Assembly (NCBI RefSeq): GCF_009791395.1
Contig: NZ_WSZK01000007.1
Coordinates: forward strand, 78,466 to 142,465
Reading direction: 5' to 3'
Source of the DNA: Halomarina oriensis
GTDB lineage: Archaea > Halobacteriota > Halobacteria > Halobacteriales > Haloarculaceae
DNA length: 64,000 nucleotides
In this document: positions 45,841-54,554 of the stretch, piece by piece
How the letters are laid out: every line of letters begins with the position of its first letter
How positions within the stretch are numbered: position 1 is the stretch's first letter
Program-made: the position numbers and the translations under genes
Notes under the pieces: model-generated
What the model was told of the DNA's origin: nothing
Databases searched by the model: none
The model's input: the letters and a program-made list of their open reading frames with translations, nothing else

Positions 45841-48546
45841 ATGACTACAGATCCTCCGACTCCGGGAAATTCGACGGCGTACACGAGACGGTTCGACGAA
45901 CTTGGGCGGGACGACCTCGCCCTCGCGGGCGGGAAGGGAGCGAACCTCGGCGAACTCGTCCGAGCGGGACTTCCCGTTCCGGCGGGATTCGTCGTGACGA
46001 CCGCCGCGTATCGAGAGCTGACCGACTCATCGACGATACGCGAGGCCATCGACGAGTTAGACCGCACTAACCCGTCAGACAGGGACGAACTCGCGACAGC
46101 CGCAGACCGGCTCCAATCACTCATTCGAGAGCGAACGTTCCCCGAGTCGGTGGCGGAGTCCGTCACCGACGCGTTCGACGGCGATGACGACGCCAGGTAT
46201 GCGGTTCGGTCGAGCGCAACGGCCGAAGACCTGCCGACGGCGTCGTTCGCCGGGCAGCACGAGACGTTCCTTGGGGTTCCTGCTTACGATGCCCTCGACC
46301 GGGTTCGCGACTGCATGGCGAGCCTCTTCACCGACCGAGCGGTCGCCTATCGTGCCCGTAACGGTATCTCTCATTCAGCGGTTGAGATGGCGGTCGTCGT
46401 CCAAGAGATGGCTGACGCCGACGCTGCGGGTGTCCTGTTCACCGCCGACCCCGACAGCGGGAAGCGGGGCGTCGCATCCGTGGAGTCGACCTACGGCCTC
46501 GGTGAGACGGTCGTCTCGGGTGAAGTGAGCGCGGATAATGCCCGTATCGACAAGGCAACGGGTGAGATACTCGACTACGACATCGGCGAGAAAGCGACCG
46601 AACGACGCCTCACCGACGACGGAACGGAAACCGAGGAGACGACCGAGGAGCGGCGGCGCGAGCAGGTGCTCTCCGACGCACAACTTCGCACGCTCGCCGA
46701 CCTCGGCACCCGAATAGAGAAGCTGTTCGGCGAGCCACAGGACATCGAGTGGGCGCTCGCAGATGGTGAGTTTGTGATCCTGCAGTCCCGGCCCATCACC
46801 TCCTTGGTCTCACTCCCGGAACCGCGTCCCGACGACGACCGGTTACACATCTACCTGAGTATGGGTCACGCACAGGCGATGACCGACCCGATGCCACCGC
46901 TCGCGCTCGATGTCTGGGAGACGGTCTACGGCGGAATGTTGAACGAATACGCCGGTGGCGACCGCGCATGGGTCACCAGAACGGAAGGACGGGTGTATCT
47001 CGATATCACACCATTCCTCGGGTTCGGCGTGGCACGCGACGGCATCGTCGAGTCCATCAGCGTGATGAGCGAGTCTGCGGCCGAGGGAACCGCCCGACTC
47101 CTCGACGAGCGACGCGAGGAGTTCGGCGGCGAGTTCTCCGTTTCGAGCCTGCCAACCGTCCTCCGTAAGCTCGCCGGCGCGCTTCCACTCGTCGTGGGGA
47201 TGACGCCAGGGATGGTTCAAGAGGGTGTGCTCCCGTTCTTCCGCGGTGCAGCTGGCACTGAAGAGTACGTGGCCGAATTCAATGCGTGGGCGAAGGCACA
47301 GGAAGCGCAGGTCCTCGACGCCGAAGGCCCGAACGAATTAGTCGAGAACGTGTTCGCGGGGTTCCCGGCCGAGTTCCTCTTCGAGATGTCGCCGAAGTCG
47401 GTGCGGGTTATCGTCGGGCCGGTCGCTGGCGGACTGCTCGAACGGGTTGTCCCCGGTGTGGATGCCACGCTCGTCGACGCGGCCGCGAGAGGGGCAGAAC
47501 AGGAAGTGGGCACACGCATGACGCTTGCACTCGGTGACCTTGCGGATATCGCACGAGAGACCCCGGCAGTCGAGCAAGCGATACTCGACGAACAGTCGTA
47601 CGAAAAGATTCGCGAAATCGAGGGGAGTGGACCGTTCGTCGAAGGGTTCGAGGCGTTTCTCGACGACTTCGGCCACCGTGCGGCCGGCGAGTTCGACCCG
47701 AGTCGCCCCCGGTGGCGCGACGACCCCGCCACCCCGCTCGGTATCATCCGCGGGAACCTCATCGGGGAACAAAAAGGAGCCCATCGCGAGCGTCTGCACG
47801 AGCGGAAGCGACAGGCACAGGACGCAATCGACGAACTGCAGGCGAACGCGCGGCGTGGGCTCTTCGGCCCAGTTCGACAGCCACTCACAAGCCACCTCAT
47901 TCGGACCTACCGGAGTCACATCCACCTGCGGGACGAGCCCAAACACGCCGCGGCACACCTGTTCGCGGCGTGGCACGAAGCCCTCCAGCGGGCAGGCGAA
48001 TATCTCGTGGCCGAAGGCGTACTAACCGAGGCCGACGACGTGTGGTTCCTCCGCAGGGATGAGCTGCTCGCGCTCATCGACGATCCATCCGGTGACCTGC
48101 CGGATATCGACGTGCGGCGACGGGACCACGAGCGTCACAAGCGGATTGACGTGCCACCCCTCATCACCAGTGAAGGAGAGATTCCCCGCTCCGAGCGCAA
48201 GGACGTCGGTGCGAACACGCTGGTCGGAACGGGCGTCTCCTCGGGCATCATCGAGGGCACGGCCCGAATCGTCCACGACCCGGCGAACGCAAACTTCCAG
48301 TCCGGCGACATCCTCGTCTGTCCCTCCTCGGACCCCGCCTGGACGCCGTTGTTCGCAACCGCGGGCGGGGTCGTCACCGAGGTCGGAGGTCGGTTGACCC
48401 ACGGGGCGCTCGTCGCCCGCGAATACGGTCTCCCTGCCGTAGTTTCGGTGCTGGAGGCTACCGACCGTATCACGGATGGTCAGCGCATCCGCGTCGACGG
48501 CACACAGGGCACCGTCGAGATACTGGACGGCCAAACGAGCGAGTAG
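45841..48546 (+). CDS. PEP-utilising enzyme of rifampicin phosphotransferase/PEP synthase architecture, copy 2
   Basis: The 901-residue paralogue of the preceding gene has the same order: ATP-grasp (GGKGANLGELVRAGLPVPAGFVVTT, YAVRSSATAEDLPTASFAGQ, MAVVVQEMADADAAGVLFTADP), helical middle, and phosphohistidine domain GGRLTHGALVAREYGLPAVVS with His854. Both copies end 47 residues after the histidine. The middle regions differ clearly (GHMQAMSEAMPPLVQDFW against GHAQAMTDPMPPLALDVW), suggesting different acceptor molecules. Codon use is slightly less GC-rich than copy 1. The two genes are 16 bases apart and surely co-transcribed. Confidence 0.8.
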   Translation: MTTDPPTPGNSTAYTRRFDELGRDDLALAGGKGANLGELVRAGLPVPAGFVVTTAAYRELTDSSTIREAIDELDRTNPSDRDELATAADRLQSLIRERTFPESVAESVTDAFDGDDDARYAVRSSATAEDLPTASFAGQHETFLGVPAYDALDRVRDCMASLFTDRAVAYRARNGISHSAVEMAVVVQEMADADAAGVLFTADPDSGKRGVASVESTYGLGETVVSGEVSADNARIDKATGEILDYDIGEKATERRLTDDGTETEETTEERRREQVLSDAQLRTLADLGTRIEKLFGEPQDIEWALADGEFVILQSRPITSLVSLPEPRPDDDRLHIYLSMGHAQAMTDPMPPLALDVWETVYGGMLNEYAGGDRAWVTRTEGRVYLDITPFLGFGVARDGIVESISVMSESAAEGTARLLDERREEFGGEFSVSSLPTVLRKLAGALPLVVGMTPGMVQEGVLPFFRGAAGTEEYVAEFNAWAKAQEAQVLDAEGPNELVENVFAGFPAEFLFEMSPKSVRVIVGPVAGGLLERVVPGVDATLVDAAARGAEQEVGTRMTLALGDLADIARETPAVEQAILDEQSYEKIREIEGSGPFVEGFEAFLDDFGHRAAGEFDPSRPRWRDDPATPLGIIRGNLIGEQKGAHRERLHERKRQAQDAIDELQANARRGLFGPVRQPLTSHLIRTYRSHIHLRDEPKHAAAHLFAAWHEALQRAGEYLVAEGVLTEADDVWFLRRDELLALIDDPSGDLPDIDVRRRDHERHKRIDVPPLITSEGEIPRSERKDVGANTLVGTGVSSGIIEGTARIVHDPANANFQSGDILVCPSSDPAWTPLFATAGGVVTEVGGRLTHGALVAREYGLPAVVSVLEATDRITDGQRIRVDGTQGTVEILDGQTSE

Positions 48547-48597
48547 CAGTCGATGACAACAAAAATACCAACGATCAATACGAAACGACTCGGCGAG

Positions 48598-48617
48598 TTC
48601 GTCGATATATCGACGAA
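48598..48617. repeat. Perfect 20-base palindrome in a convergent intergenic region
   Basis: TTCGTCGATATATCGACGAA is its own reverse complement, with no loop bases. It lies 51 bases after the stop of the second PEP-utilising gene and about 80 bases from the end of the convergent membrane protein gene. Without a loop it fits a dimeric protein-binding site better than a hairpin terminator. Confidence 0.6.
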
Positions 48618-48695
48618 ACATCCTGGAAGAAACAGTCGGTGAGTCGGACCAACACCGCTGGTGTGAGTACTATTTGTTCATTTCTTGGAATCCAA

Positions 48696-48977
48696 CTAAC
48701 TCGCGAGAACGATGTAGAGTATGACAAGAACAATGCAGAACGTACCAGTCACAGTCCAGAACTTCGACGCAGTCGTATCGGTAATCGGAGTGCTGAGTAC
48801 CGCCTCATATCGCGTTCTGACTTGTGGAATCCCCAGCGTACTGGCAAAGAACACGAGAACTCCAACGGTAACCAACAGCCCATGAACGAGTCCCTCAGTA
48901 GCGACCGATAGTAAGCCGAACCCGATAACCCCGAGCGAAAAACCACAGACAACGACACTCACAGCGACGCGAATCAC
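48696..48977 (-). CDS. Small membrane protein coupled to aconitase
   Basis: This 93-residue protein has three hydrophobic helices, at about 4-26, 31-49 and 73-92 (VVCGFSLGVIGFGLL, GLLVTVGVLVFFASTLGI, WTVTGTFCIVLVILYIVL). A charged loop VRTRYEAVLSTPITDTTASK lies between the second and third. No family is recognised. A GTG start at 48977 overlaps the aconitase TGA (48974-48976), so its translation is coupled to aconitase. The surrounding DNA is lower in GC than the rest of the window. Confidence 0.55.
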   Translation of the reverse strand: MIRVAVSVVVCGFSLGVIGFGLLSVATEGLVHGLLVTVGVLVFFASTLGIPQVRTRYEAVLSTPITDTTASKFWTVTGTFCIVLVILYIVLAS

Positions 48978-50908
48978 GCCTTGTAATCCTCGATCAACCC
49001 TCCCTGGAGCACGATTTCGACCTGACGCGGGCTCAAGCTATGTTCGGCCACGAACTCCGTATCCTGCGTGGTGTTACACACGGTGACCTCCTGTCCGTTC
49101 TGTAGCTCCGCGCGGACGGCCGGGAGTTCGAGAGTGTCGCCCTGGTCGACGGAATCATAGTCAGCGCGGTCGGTGAACTCGAGCGGTACGATCCCGAAGT
49201 TCACGAGGTTCTGCCAGTGGATGCGAGCGTAGCTGACCGCCAGTGCCGCCCGCATCCCGAGGTAGTACGGGGCCAGGGCCGCGTGCTCGCGGGAACTCCC
49301 CTGTCCGTAGTTCGACCCACCGACGACCAGCCACGGCGCGCCCTGCTCCTGGGCTCGCTCGTAGAACCCCTGCTCGATCTGGTCGAACACCCACTCGCTG
49401 ATCTTCGGGATGTTCGACCGATACGGGAGAACTTCCGAGCCAGCGGGCATGATCTCGTCGGTCGAGATGTCGTCGCCGACTTTCATCAACACCGGGCCGG
49501 TGATGGTGTCCGGGACGCGCTCGAAGCCCGGCAGGGATTTCACGTTCGGGCCTTTCTCCAGTTCGCCGCCCGGATTCTCCGGCGGCGGACTCAGCGCCGC
49601 ATCGTCGACGATGATCTCCGACGGTTCGGACCACGACGGGTACGTCATGCCGTGGGTCTCCTCGAGCGTCCGCGGGTCGGTTATCTCCCCTGCGAGAGCG
49701 CTCGCGGCCGCGGTCTCGGGACTACAGAGGAAGACGCTGTCCTCGCGGGTACCGGTGCGCCCGGGGAAGTTCCGCGGGACCGTCCGGAGGCTGTTTCGGC
49801 CGGAGGCCGGTGCCTGACCCATCCCGATACAGCCGTTACACCCCGCTTGATGGATACGAGCCCCACTCGCGATCAACGAGCCGAGATACCCCATCTCGGT
49901 CAGGTTCTCGAGCATCTGCCGAGAGGTGGGGTTCACGTCGAAGCTGACCTCGGGGGGGACCCGCTCGCCTTCGACGATCATCGCTGGCACCGCGAAGTCG
50001 CGCAGTCCGGGGTTCGCGCTGGACCCGATGTAGGACTGGTAGATGTTCTCGCCCGCAACCTCCGTCACCGGAACGACGTTGCCGGGGCTCGATGGCTTGG
50101 CGATCAACGGTTCGATCTCGTCGAGACGAATCGTCTCCGTGACGTGGTACTCGGCGTCGTCGTCCGCGTGCAACGGGCGGAACTCCTCCTCGCGCTGCTG
50201 CTGGGCGAGGAATCGCTTCACTGCGTCGTCGGCCGGGAACACGGTGCTGGTGGCGCCCAGCTCGGTGCCCATGTTCGCGATGACGTGGCGATCCATGGCG
50301 GTGAGCGTGTCTAACCCGGGGCCGTGATACTCGATGACGCGTCCGACGCCGCCGTCGACGTCGTGGCGGCGCAACATCTCGAGAACGACGTCCTTGGCGC
50401 TACACCAGTCGGGGAGTTCGCCACGCAACTCGACGCCCCAGACTTCCGGAGCGTTCACGTGATACGGTTCACCCGCCATCGCCATGGCGATATCGAGGCC
50501 GCCGGAGCCGATTGCGAGCATTCCCATCGCACCCGCAGCCGGCGTGTGCGAGTCGGAGCCGAGCAGCGTCTTACCCGGCACGCCGAACCGTTCCTGATGG
50601 ACGGGGTGTGAGACGCCGTTTCCGGCGGGGGAGTACCAGATACCCCACTTCTCACAGGCGCTGTTCAGAAACAGGTGGTCGTCGGGATTCTTGTTGTCCT
50701 CCTGAATGAGGTTGTGGTCGACGTACTGTGCGGAGAGTTCGGTTTCGAGGTGCTCGACGTTCATCGCCTCGAGTTCGAGCATCACCATCGTCCCGGTGGC
50801 GTCCTGGGTGAGCGTCTGATCGATCTCCAGGGCGATCTCCTCGCCCGGTTCCAGTTGGCCGTCGACGAGGTGGTCCTCGATGAGCTTCTCGGTTACTGTC
50901 CCAGCCAT
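48974..50908 (-). CDS. acnA: Aconitate hydratase
   Basis: The 644-residue protein is an aconitase-superfamily dehydratase with the large domain (LGSDSHTPAAGAMGMLAIGSGGLD, AGCNGCIGMGQAPASG with Cys357 and Cys360, RTVPRNFPGRTGT, LCSPETAAASALAGEI) and swivel domain (VGGSNYGQGSSREHAALAPYYLGMRAALAVSYARIHWQNL). It isomerises citrate to isocitrate in the citric acid cycle. The usual first Fe-S cysteine of GSCTN is Ser297 in IGSSAN, 60 residues before CxxC; Cys395 may be the third ligand. A paralogous dehydratase role such as homoaconitate is possible. The ATG at 50908 begins MAGTVTEKLIEDHL. Confidence 0.85.
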   Translation of the reverse strand: MAGTVTEKLIEDHLVDGQLEPGEEIALEIDQTLTQDATGTMVMLELEAMNVEHLETELSAQYVDHNLIQEDNKNPDDHLFLNSACEKWGIWYSPAGNGVSHPVHQERFGVPGKTLLGSDSHTPAAGAMGMLAIGSGGLDIAMAMAGEPYHVNAPEVWGVELRGELPDWCSAKDVVLEMLRRHDVDGGVGRVIEYHGPGLDTLTAMDRHVIANMGTELGATSTVFPADDAVKRFLAQQQREEEFRPLHADDDAEYHVTETIRLDEIEPLIAKPSSPGNVVPVTEVAGENIYQSYIGSSANPGLRDFAVPAMIVEGERVPPEVSFDVNPTSRQMLENLTEMGYLGSLIASGARIHQAGCNGCIGMGQAPASGRNSLRTVPRNFPGRTGTREDSVFLCSPETAAASALAGEITDPRTLEETHGMTYPSWSEPSEIIVDDAALSPPPENPGGELEKGPNVKSLPGFERVPDTITGPVLMKVGDDISTDEIMPAGSEVLPYRSNIPKISEWVFDQIEQGFYERAQEQGAPWLVVGGSNYGQGSSREHAALAPYYLGMRAALAVSYARIHWQNLVNFGIVPLEFTDRADYDSVDQGDTLELPAVRAELQNGQEVTVCNTTQDTEFVAEHSLSPRQVEIVLQGGLIEDYKA

Positions 50909-51577
50909 GAGTAGAGAGACGATGAGTGACCTCTTTGCTCTTGGGTCGAATACACATACCATACAGTGCTGGTACCAGACGTGTCTCGACGAAGACCGAC
51001 GTCCAGACGCTGCTGAGTGCTGTCGGAGCGAAGCAGAGGCTCGGCCTAGACGATCATCGCCAGATCGAGCGCATCGTCTACGTCCACCTCTGCATTCATG
51101 AGGGCGACGCTGCCACCGTCGCGTCTACCAGTTGGTCTGGGCCTTCACCAGTTCCATGATTCGGGTAGCACACCATCTACGAGTATTTCGAGGTCGCTCG
51201 ACTGCATACAGCGAATTCGTTAGTCCAAATGACCCGCTTACAGAAATCTACCCTCCGAAGTCAGGGCTTCCCAGGCCGGCGAGTCGGTATAGCGAAATAA
51301 ACTACATAGCGTGATGAAACTCCGCTCAAACGCCGTACGCGTCGAACTCTGGCCTTCTCCCCCACGAACCGTTCCGGTGGGTGGTCACTCTGCTGTTGTC
51401 CAGTACAACAAAGTGTTGTCTCGCGTCCCGTTGCCCTCTGCTCGTCGTCCGAGATGAACTCTGAGATGGGGGGCGAGCACGAGGCGAAAGGTAGCTACTG
51501 CCGGGGACCTATCGTCGGTCGAAGTCGCCAGGGGAGAAGTTCCACCGACACCGCAGACTCGGAGCGGCCGAGCGGTC
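50909..51577. other. 669-base region without a convincing gene
   Basis: Short frames exist on both strands but none shows a recognisable domain. The base composition drops in GC around 51180-51310. The stretch separates the aconitase gene from the partition genes and could hold decayed remnants. Confidence 0.5.
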
Positions 51578-51997
51578 TTACTCGAGGTCGTAGCCCCACT
51601 CACGCAGCACTTCGGCGACGAGTTCCGGACGACGCTGGGCGACGACCATCGCAGCCTCTCGGTAGTCGGATTTGTAGACGCTCTCACCGAGCATCCCTTC
51701 GAGCGACTCCTGAAGGTCGGACTCGGCGTCGATGACCTCCTCTCGAAGGAAGTACGGAACCTGCTCACGTCCCTCGTTGACCTTGTTCCGCCGGAGTTTG
51801 TAGGGTATCGCGGACATCGACGGCCGTGACGAATCCGACGCGGACTCCGTGTCGCTCCGTGTCGCCTCCTGCTCGTTCGTAGGCGACTCGTCGGTAGCGG
51901 GCTGCGACTCCTCCTGTGCCGTTTCGGCCGCTCGCTCCCCTTCTGGGTCCTCTGCATCGTCGAGTCCGGCGTCCCGTGACCCCGACTTGAGTCCCAT
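51578..51997 (-). CDS. Small partner protein of the ParA ATPase
   Basis: The 139-residue protein has a very acidic, probably disordered N-terminal ~70 residues (Glu, Asp, Ser, Thr-rich). A compact helical C-terminus follows (PYKLRRNKVNEGREQVPYFLREEVIDAESDLQESLEGMLGE, YREAAMVVAQRRPELVAEVLREWGYDLE). No ParB nuclease-like domain is present. Its ATG overlaps the ParA stop by one base (TAATG), the standard layout of a partition cassette, so it is probably the centromere-binding or adaptor component. The family is otherwise unknown to me. Confidence 0.68.
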   Translation of the reverse strand: MGLKSGSRDAGLDDAEDPEGERAAETAQEESQPATDESPTNEQEATRSDTESASDSSRPSMSAIPYKLRRNKVNEGREQVPYFLREEVIDAESDLQESLEGMLGESVYKSDYREAAMVVAQRRPELVAEVLREWGYDLE

Positions 51998-52854
51998 TAC
52001 GCGGTCACCTCCGGGGTTTCGAGGCCGGCCTCCCGTTCGAGGTACCGGGCGAGGTCGTCGAACTGTTCGAGCGTTTCGAGTTCGTAGTCACGCTTCCGGT
52101 CGCGGTACTCCTCGACGTACGTGTAGGGACTGCACTGCTGCTTCCAGCACCCCTCCATCAGCGACCCACGCTCCCCGATGACTACCGGAACGGGGAAGCC
52201 GCTCTCTCGGAGTTCGCTCAGGATCTCACGCTGGTCGCGCGTGTCCTTGTATCCGATGGGGACGACCGAGAGTACACCGACGTCGACGTCGATGCTCTGT
52301 TCGAGGCCGTCGACCAGGTCGTCCAGTCCCTCGATAGACTCCTGGCCCTTCGCAGTCGCCTCGAACGGGATGACCACGTTCCGAACGGCGACCAGCGCGT
52401 TGTAGAGGATCGGCCCGGCTTTCCCTGCCGAGTCGACGACGATTACGTCGTACTCCTCGCGCACGTTCGCGTCCTTGAGGACTCTGTGGAGTTGGTGGTA
52501 CATACTGAACGACTCGCCGAAGTTCTCGGCTTGCTGTTTCTCGTTGATGAGGAACTCGTGGAGGTCCTCGAGCATGTTGTGCGAGGGGATCAGGTCGACG
52601 CCACCCTCGACCTCGATGGTCAGGTCCTCGAAGTCGCCTTTCGGTCGGCCGACGAGATGTCGGACGAGATTGTCGGCCTCCGGGTCCCCTCGGTCGTACT
52701 CGGGACCGAAGAAGTACGTCAGACTCCCGTTTTGAGTGTCCATATCGATGACCAAGACGTCGTGGCCGGCCCGAGCGTGGCTGGTGGCGAGCGTCGCCGC
52801 CGTCGTCGTCTTCCCGACCCCACCAGCTTCCGAGACGGGCGCGTAGGTCAACAT
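51997..52854 (-). CDS. parA: ParA-family partition ATPase
   Basis: The 285-residue protein has a deviant Walker A EAGGVGKTTTAA (10-21), DVLVIDMDTQNGSLTYFFGPEY (switch I/A') and DVIVVDSAGKAGPILYNAL (Walker B). Residues before the Walker A are too few for a DNA-binding HTH, placing it with type Ib/SojA-like ParAs. A typical archaeal plasmid ParA separates replicon copies by ATP-driven patterning on the nucleoid. The ATG at 52854 is supported by a TATA box 25-32 bases upstream and by the N-terminus beginning with the first beta strand. It is followed by the small partner gene. Confidence 0.88.
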   Translation of the reverse strand: MLTYAPVSEAGGVGKTTTAATLATSHARAGHDVLVIDMDTQNGSLTYFFGPEYDRGDPEADNLVRHLVGRPKGDFEDLTIEVEGGVDLIPSHNMLEDLHEFLINEKQQAENFGESFSMYHQLHRVLKDANVREEYDVIVVDSAGKAGPILYNALVAVRNVVIPFEATAKGQESIEGLDDLVDGLEQSIDVDVGVLSVVPIGYKDTRDQREILSELRESGFPVPVVIGERGSLMEGCWKQQCSPYTYVEEYRDRKRDYELETLEQFDDLARYLEREAGLETPEVTA

Positions 52855-52878
52855 GTACGCCGTAGTTCGACCACACAC

Positions 52879-52886
52879 ATATAAAT
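52879..52886 (-). promoter_or_regulatory. TATA box of the partition genes
   Basis: On the minus strand ATTTATAT lies 25-32 bases before the parA ATG at 52854, giving a leaderless transcript. Confidence 0.65.
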
Positions 52887-52910
52887 CTGAGTCAGACACT
52901 GTGGCTGGTG

Positions 52911-53001
52911 TTTACAGCTATTTCTTACCACTATGCATTGTAGCTATACGTTGTAGTTGAGTGGTATAGTCGAACAGTATAGTTGGGTTTTATAGCTATA
53001 C
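52911..53001. repeat. AT-rich iterated motif upstream of parA: candidate centromere
   Basis: In a strongly GC-rich window this stretch holds related short units: TACAGCTAT (52913-52921), GTAGCTATAC (52940-52949), TGTAGTTG (52952-52959), GGTATAGT (52963-52970), AGTATAGTTG (52976-52985) and the palindrome TATAGCTATA (52991-53000). The consensus is about GTATAGCTATA. Repeats of this kind just upstream of parA are typical of plasmid centromeres and autoregulatory operators bound by the partner protein. Confidence 0.6.
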
Positions 53002-53484
53002 CGTACGACCACGGCGTATCGCTACACCAGACCGGTGTCTCACGGAGCCACACTGTCTAACGGCGTCCAGCAGAGGGGTGAGCACAGTCGCCGGTCTGAC
53101 GAGACTCGGAGCGACGTGGAGGGTCTGTTCGTCCGATCAGCCGACGGGACTACCGGGCGACGACACACCGTGTCAGCGTCGACCTCGACGGCACGGTATC
53201 GGTATACTCTCGAACTGTACAGGGTCCGTAGCCGAAGCCGACGAGTCAGACCCACGGAGCGGCCGGGCAGAAGGGCAGAGACGTGCCCGTCGACTGCGTG
53301 GATCGGGCGGAGCGGACCGACGCGCTACGGACTCGAAGCCCCGCGTCACGACGACTCGTCGCTCTCGACCGACGGTGGTCGGCGAGGTGCCGGTCGGAAC
53401 GTCCGGACGTCCGAGTAGTCATCCAGCGGGCCGCACGAACGAGAACGACCGACAGCGACGGCAGTTCTCCTGGCGCTCCCGTGC
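53002..53484. other. 483-base region without a convincing gene
   Basis: Open frames here are arginine-rich antisense-type products without domain character. The region lies between the repeat array and the end of the IclR gene; no further repeats or promoter elements stand out. Confidence 0.5.
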
Positions 53485-54261
53485 TCACCTGGAGTACTTC
53501 ATCTCCAGTTCGAACTGTTTGGTCATGCGGATCAGCGGGTCGATGGTCGACTCGTCGATGGGCATCTTCGGTCCGGCGATCGAGCAGGCACCGAAGACCT
53601 CCCCGTCCGTCGAGTGGACGGGAGCGCCGATGGCGCGAAGACCCATGGTGCTCTCCTCGTCGTTGATGGCGTACCCTCGCTCTCTGACCGTCTCCAGTTC
53701 TTCGATCAGACTGGTCCTGTCGGTGATCGTGCTGTCCGTCGCGGTCGGCAGGCCGACCCGTGCGACGATCTCCTCGATCTCCGCTTCGGGGAGATGTGCG
53801 AGGATCGCCTTTCCGTAGGCCGTCTGGTGGAGGTACATCCGCTTCCCGATACGAGACCGGGTCGGGACGCCCTGTCGCCCACTCTCTCGATAGAGAACGA
53901 TAGCTCGCCCGTGTTCGTGTACCGCGAAATGCGCCACTTCACCGGTCTCTTCGGCGAGTTCCTTGATCTGCTGCTTGATGCGACCGACACCGTAACAGTC
54001 CTCCCGCACGTACCCCCCCAGATCGAGGAAACGAGCGCCCAGACGGTAGACGTCGTCGTTCTTCGTGACGTAGTTCGCGTGCTCGAGCGTCTTGAGATGC
54101 TTGTGGACGGTGCTCTTCGCCAGATCCGTGTGTGCTGCCAGTTCGGTCACGCTCGGCTCTTCGAGCGATTTCATCGCTTCGATGATGCGAAACGACGTTT
54201 TCACCGATTTGATTTCGACGGGACGGCTCCCCGCGTTGTCTGAATGCTGTCTGGTAGCCAT
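53485..54261 (-). CDS. IclR-family transcriptional regulator
   Basis: The 258-residue protein has an N-terminal winged helix (about 15-75: SVKTSFRIIEAMKSLEEPSVTELAAHTDLAKSTVHKHLKTLEHANYV). The IclR effector domain follows (AHFAVHEHGRAIVLYRES, YLHQTAYGKAILAHLPEAEIEEI, RERGYAINDEESTMGLRAIGAPV, VFGACSIAGPKMPIDES). Haloarchaeal IclR proteins control carbon catabolism; XacR activates xylose genes in Haloferax volcanii. Whether this member acts on the distant xylose genes, or on the nearby peptidase/transporter genes, cannot be told from sequence. A TATA box lies 23-30 bases upstream of the ATG. Confidence 0.87.
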   Translation of the reverse strand: MATRQHSDNAGSRPVEIKSVKTSFRIIEAMKSLEEPSVTELAAHTDLAKSTVHKHLKTLEHANYVTKNDDVYRLGARFLDLGGYVREDCYGVGRIKQQIKELAEETGEVAHFAVHEHGRAIVLYRESGRQGVPTRSRIGKRMYLHQTAYGKAILAHLPEAEIEEIVARVGLPTATDSTITDRTSLIEELETVRERGYAINDEESTMGLRAIGAPVHSTDGEVFGACSIAGPKMPIDESTIDPLIRMTKQFELEMKYSR

Positions 54262-54283
54262 ACTCGCGGATTGAAACTGCGTA

Positions 54284-54291
54284 CTTATAAG
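54284..54291 (-). promoter_or_regulatory. TATA box of the IclR gene
   Basis: CTTATAAG, palindromic, lies 23-30 bases before the ATG at 54261 on the minus strand. Confidence 0.6.
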
Positions 54292-54554
54292 CTTGCCTCT
54301 GATACAGTCGATTTCTCGGTGGAGAACGGCCGAGGCCGTCTCTCGGCCCGGTACCGACCGACGAGGACTCCACCTCCCGTTTCGTCGGTGAGTGACGGCC
54401 GGTCGACCGGGCGTGTTCGTTCGGTGGGGCGGCGAGTCGCCCGTCTTCGGGTCGCCACCGGTTCGGTGGGACGTTGTCCGTGGGCTGAACGTCCGGGTTC
54501 CCTCAGAAACAGTCTTACTGTGTTACTGCTTTGCATACACAGAGAGTCCGTACT

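Noticed and set aside
51132..51314. 60-residue frame in the gap between aconitase and partition genes
   Set aside because: No domain character or plausible promoter; composition is like non-coding DNA.
53078..53818. 246-residue plus-strand frame
   Set aside because: It overlaps the IclR gene antisense and its free part is Arg/Thr-rich without motifs.
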